Source of the DNA: an uncultured Collinsella sp.
Lineage (GTDB): Bacteria > Actinomycetota > Coriobacteriia > Coriobacteriales > Coriobacteriaceae
Direction of reading: 5' to 3'
Assembly (NCBI GenBank): GCA_902475865.1
Contig: CABSBK010000014.1
Span: forward strand, 1 to 10,689
Length of the DNA stretch: 10,689 nt
The notes under the pieces were generated by a model. It did no database searches. It had not been told where the DNA came from and saw only the letters and a program-made list of their open reading frames with translations. A program made the translations under genes and the position numbers. Each line of letters starts with the position of its first letter. Position 1 is the first letter of the stretch. Below are positions 8,792-10,689 of the stretch, one piece after another.

Positions 8792-9383
8792 TCAGGCTAC
8801 CTGCTTCCTGGATGTAGCGCTCGATGAGCTTCTTCTGCCCGGCCTCGTCCTCGAGTGCCTCGCCCACGATCTTGGTGGCGACGGCAACGGACAGGTCGGC
8901 GATGGAGCTCGCGGCACCGGCGTAGATGGACTTGCGCTCGTCCTCGACGGTCGTATGGGCCTTGGCGATGATCTCCTCGGCCTCCTTGTGAGCAGCCTCG
9001 ATGATACGGGCGCGCTCGGACTCGGCGTCCTTACGGGCCTCGAGAACGATGTCGGCAGCCTGACGACGGGCGTCAGTGACGATCGAGTCGGACTCAGCGC
9101 GCTTAGCGATAGCCTCCTGCTTGGTCTTCTCGGCCTCGTCGAGGCTCTCCTCGATCTTCTTGCCGCGCTCCTCCATGGTTTTCATGATGCCCGGCAGGGC
9201 GACCTTGGCCAGCACGATCCAGATAATCAGGAAGGCGATAAGCGCCGGGATGAACTCCGCCATCTTAGGGATGAGGATGTCCGCACCGGCGGCGCCGTCC
9301 TCGGCGAACGCGGAAACCGGCATGAGCAGCGCGGCCGCGGACGCGGAGAGTGCGATCGCGCTCTTCTGGGATGAAAGATTCAT
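8781..9383 (-). CDS. atpF: F-type ATP synthase subunit b, with an apparent N-terminal signal peptide
   Basis: Subunit b is the peripheral stalk: one membrane helix, then a long cytoplasmic coiled coil reaching delta. Seen: membrane helix about 44-64 (FIPALIAFLIIWIVLAK), then an almost purely Glu/Ala/Lys/Arg helix from about 70 to 165 (MEERGKKIEESLDEAEKTKQ and onward), and a C-terminal delta-binding tail. Odd: residues 1-27 look like a secretory signal peptide, with Lys7, a hydrophobic Ala/Leu/Ser core and a signal-peptidase-type site VSAFA|ED after Ala27. Removing it leaves 173 residues, close to the usual b length; the full 200 is long. The ATG at 9383 has GGAG 8 nt upstream, while the internal Met21 and Met41 have no ribosome-binding site, so the leader appears to be translated. 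The gene is 15 nt after atpE and overlaps atpH by 11 nt. Confidence 0.95.
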   Translation of the reverse strand: MNLSSQKSAIALSASAAALLMPVSAFAEDGAAGADILIPKMAEFIPALIAFLIIWIVLAKVALPGIMKTMEERGKKIEESLDEAEKTKQEAIAKRAESDSIVTDARRQAADIVLEARKDAESERARIIEAAHKEAEEIIAKAHTTVEDERKSIYAGAASSIADLSVAVATKIVGEALEDEAGQKKLIERYIQEAGSLNAD

Positions 9384-9391
9384 ACTTGACG

Positions 9392-9395
9392 CTCC
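9392..9395 (-). promoter_or_regulatory. atpF ribosome-binding site, fixing the leader-containing start
   Basis: Minus-strand GGAG lies 8 nt before the ATG at 9383, in the 15-nt gap after atpE. No comparable site precedes the codons for Met21 or Met41, so translation should include the signal-peptide-like segment. Confidence 0.65.
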
Positions 9396-9398
9396 GTG

Positions 9399-9593
9399 CT
9401 ATTTAACGATCAGCGCGACAACGAAGCCGATCAGAGCCAGAGCCTCGCCGAAGGCGGAGCCCATGATGAAGACGGTGAACACGCGGCCCTGGACCTCAGG
9501 CTGACGGGCCATAGCACCCGTAGCACCCAGAGCAGACAGGCCGATAGCAAGACCAGCGCCGATAACACCGAGACCGTAACCGATAACTCCCAC
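9399..9593 (-). CDS. atpE: F-type ATP synthase subunit c (proteolipid ring)
   Basis: Subunit c forms the membrane rotor ring that carries protons. The protein has 64 residues, at the short end for the family (usually about 70-85). It is a helical hairpin: helix 1 about 3-27, glycine-rich (GAGLAIGLSALG); polar loop ARQPEVQG (29-36), the F1-contacting signature; helix 2 about 38-63. The ion-carrying carboxylate is Glu50 in SAFGEALALIG. No Ser/Thr follows Glu50, and helix 1 has Ile17 where sodium-type rings carry Gln, so the ring should be proton-coupled. The start is GTG at 9593. An in-frame TAA lies shortly upstream, so a longer N-terminus is not possible. A full AAAGGAGG precedes the start by 4 nt. 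A 125-nt gap with two hairpins separates it from atpB. Confidence 0.96.
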   Translation of the reverse strand: MGVIGYGLGVIGAGLAIGLSALGATGAMARQPEVQGRVFTVFIMGSAFGEALALIGFVVALIVK

Positions 9594-9597
9594 GATT

Positions 9598-9605
9598 CCT
9601 CCTTT
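9598..9605 (-). promoter_or_regulatory. Very strong ribosome-binding site of atpE
   Basis: Minus-strand AAAGGAGG is the full complement of the 16S rRNA tail and the best such site I found in the window. It stands 4 nt ahead of a GTG start. Strong ribosome recruitment fits a subunit needed in many copies per enzyme and may offset the weaker start codon and tight spacing. Confidence 0.8.
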
Positions 9606-9609
9606 GTCG

Positions 9610-9629
9610 TGCGTGTCTTATTTCACGCA
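9610..9629 (-). repeat. Hairpin just upstream of the atpE ribosome-binding site
   Basis: TGCGTG (9610-9615) and CACGCA (9624-9629) are exact complements around an 8-nt AT-rich loop. The stem ends 4 nt before the ribosome-binding site, leaving that site free. It may stabilise or mark a processed 5' end of an atpE message, or be chance; a 6-bp stem is modest. Confidence 0.45.
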
Positions 9630-9690
9630 GGATAACCTTATTTATAACTGCCGGGCTCCATGGGTACGGGCACCAGCGGTTTAACGAATT

Positions 9691-9706
9691 GCCTTACCTT
9701 TAAGGC
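9691..9706 (-). repeat. Hairpin in the atpB-atpE gap
   Basis: GCCTTA (9691-9696) and TAAGGC (9701-9706) pair exactly around CCTT, starting about 12 nt after the atpB stop. No T run follows on the minus strand, so it is not a standard terminator. It could protect the 3' end of an atpB message after processing. Confidence 0.45.
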
Positions 9707-9718
9707 GCGAACGGAAGA

Positions 9719-10522
9719 CTACTCCTCCTCCGCGACCTCCTCTGCATCGGAGACATACACGGCGGTAAGGACCGTGAAGACGTAGGCCTGGATGGCGCCG
9801 ACCACAAGCTCGATCGCATAGATCAGGATGAGGATGGCAAGCCAGGCCAGCGAAGGCAGGGCGCCGACGGCGTGGGCCGCGGAAACTTGCTGAAGCAGCG
9901 GCTGCATGAACATGCTCGCCATGATGGCGAACGAGCCCATGACCACGTGTCCTGCGAACATGTTGCAGAACAGACGGACGGCGAGCGTGATGAGGCGCAG
10001 GAAGGTCGAGAAAAGCTCGACGACCCACACAAGCACGTTCATCGGGAAGCTCACGCCCTGCGGGGCGAGGCTCTTGATGTAGCCGATCACGCCGTGAGCC
10101 TTGCATCCGTAGTAGATGAAGTACACGAAGGCGAAGATGGCGAGCGCGGCGGTGGAGCCGATTGCGCCGGTGCCGGGCTTCATTCCCGGGATCAGGCCGA
10201 TCATGTTATTGATCAGGATGAACAGGAAAAGCGAGCACAGGAACGGGAAGTGCTTCTTCCAGTTCTCACCCACAACGCCCTTGCCGATATCGTTCTCGAC
10301 GTACTCGATGATGTACTCGAAACCGTTGACGAAGAAGCCCTTGGGAACCAGGGTCTGCTTCTTCTTGAACACGGCCAGGACGATCAGGAGCACGATCGTG
10401 GAGACGATCAGCCAAAACGAGTACTGCGTGATGCCGCAGCTTAGATCGCCCACGACGGGGGTGGAGCTGAACTCGCTGACCAGATGATTAATCTCATCAG
10501 GCAGCTTTTCAAAAATTTCCAC
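9719..10522 (-). CDS. atpB: F-type ATP synthase subunit a (proton channel)
   Basis: Subunit a is the stator membrane protein with the two proton half-channels facing the c ring. Its 267 residues have five to six hydrophobic helices at about 34-52, 93-112, 122-140, 160-186, 193-215 and 225-255. Seen: the essential arginine, Arg183, in LITLAVRLFCNMFAGH, the family core motif; His192 where E. coli has Glu219 (AGH instead of AGE, a frequent variant); and Gln245 in VGAIQAYVFTVLTAVY, matching the conserved Gln252 region. The acidic C-terminus (SDAEEVAEEE) is cytoplasmic. The start is GTG at 10522, supported by GAAAGG 6 nt upstream, and follows the preceding gene's TAA by 3 nt. The helix pattern and arginine motif make the identity secure. 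Confidence 0.96.
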   Translation of the reverse strand: MEIFEKLPDEINHLVSEFSSTPVVGDLSCGITQYSFWLIVSTIVLLIVLAVFKKKQTLVPKGFFVNGFEYIIEYVENDIGKGVVGENWKKHFPFLCSLFLFILINNMIGLIPGMKPGTGAIGSTAALAIFAFVYFIYYGCKAHGVIGYIKSLAPQGVSFPMNVLVWVVELFSTFLRLITLAVRLFCNMFAGHVVMGSFAIMASMFMQPLLQQVSAAHAVGALPSLAWLAILILIYAIELVVGAIQAYVFTVLTAVYVSDAEEVAEEE

Positions 10523-10525
10523 GAC

Positions 10526-10689
10526 TTACCTTTCGACCTCATGAGGATCTCGCAGCGCCTTGGCGACACGAACCGTGCAGGCGGCCATAAAGGCCACGAA
10601 GCCGATCGCCTCGCCCAGAAGGAACATGCGAAATGCCTCTCCGAACAACGCAAACACAACCAAGGTAAAGACGAGCAGGGCGATTGCCG
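10526..10689 (-). CDS. C-terminal part of a small membrane protein, probably AtpI-like, cut by window edge
   Basis: The frame ending in TAA at 10526-10528 is open to the right edge and gives 53 residues. Seen: a hydrophobic stretch (ALLVFTLVVFALF), a short polar turn (GEAFR), a second hydrophobic helix (MFLLGEAIGFVAFMAA), then a basic and acidic tail (VRVAKALRDPHEVER). Two closely spaced helices ending in a charged tail, 3 nt ahead of atpB, fit the C-terminal half of ATP synthase subunit I, an assembly helper for the c ring encoded first in many atp operons. The identification rests mostly on position and topology, as the family is poorly conserved; another small membrane protein is possible. 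It is probably translated in tandem with atpB, whose ribosome-binding site overlaps its last codons. Confidence 0.6.
   Translation of the reverse strand, partial: AIALLVFTLVVFALFGEAFRMFLLGEAIGFVAFMAACTVRVAKALRDPHEVER
10529..10534 (-). promoter_or_regulatory. atpB ribosome-binding site, supporting a GTG start
   Basis: Minus-strand GAAAGG covers the last two sense codons of the upstream gene and lies 6 nt before the GTG at 10522. This makes GTG the start of atpB and links its translation to that of the upstream gene. Confidence 0.65.

Noticed and set aside
9640..9665. TATAAA-like element as an internal promoter for atpE
   Set aside because: No matching -35 box is present at 16-18 nt and there is no extended -10, so I do not list it as a promoter; it is mentioned only as part of the unusual gap.
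10441..10659. A 72-codon minus-strand frame overlapping the start of atpB
   Set aside because: Its product is Arg/Ser/Pro/Trp-rich with no domain. It runs out of frame through the AtpI-like coding end and the atpB start, both of which are better supported.

Overview
The window is one co-oriented, minus-strand stretch of core bacterial genes. It holds a nearly complete F-type ATP synthase operon, followed by two cell-envelope genes and the 5' part of an ABC exporter. The sequence is moderately GC-rich and tightly packed. Several features suggest an actinobacterial lineage, most likely a Coriobacteriia member such as Collinsella: an alpha-subunit P-loop reading GDRKTGKT, a c subunit of proton type, GTG and TTG starts, and murA just behind atpC. 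The genus is an impression from protein character, not a demonstrated assignment.

Transcription runs right to left. From the right edge: the last 53 codons of a small membrane protein resembling AtpI (10526-10689, cut by the edge), then atpB (a), atpE (c), atpF (b), atpH (delta), atpA (alpha), atpG (gamma), atpD (beta) and atpC (epsilon), in the canonical order. Most junctions are very tight: 3 nt for atpI-like/atpB, 15 nt for atpE/atpF, an 11-nt overlap for atpF/atpH, TAATG 1-nt overlaps for atpH/atpA and atpG/atpD, 5 nt for atpA/atpG and 3 nt for atpD/atpC. The exception is a 125-nt gap before atpE containing two small hairpins.

Downstream of atpC, a strong GC-rich hairpin with a T run (3878-3916) abuts the ribosome-binding site of murA. 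murA (UDP-GlcNAc enolpyruvyl transferase) and a LytR-CpsA-Psr glycopolymer ligase follow, 12 nt apart. They form a wall-building pair: MurA starts peptidoglycan precursor synthesis, and the LCP enzyme attaches polymers to finished wall. After the LCP gene come a perfect 12-bp hairpin, a long terminator with nested outer arms, and a 280-nt gap holding a third small hairpin. Next is an ABC transporter half-molecule (1-1061), which has its whole membrane domain but loses its ATPase domain at the left edge.

I see no tRNA, rRNA, CRISPR array, mobile element or unknown gene cassette, and no undescribed multi-gene system. The points worth a second look are local departures from the family norm: a cleavable-looking signal peptide on subunit b, a shortened delta subunit, a 12-residue insertion before the alpha Walker B strand, and a terminator pressed against the murA ribosome-binding site.
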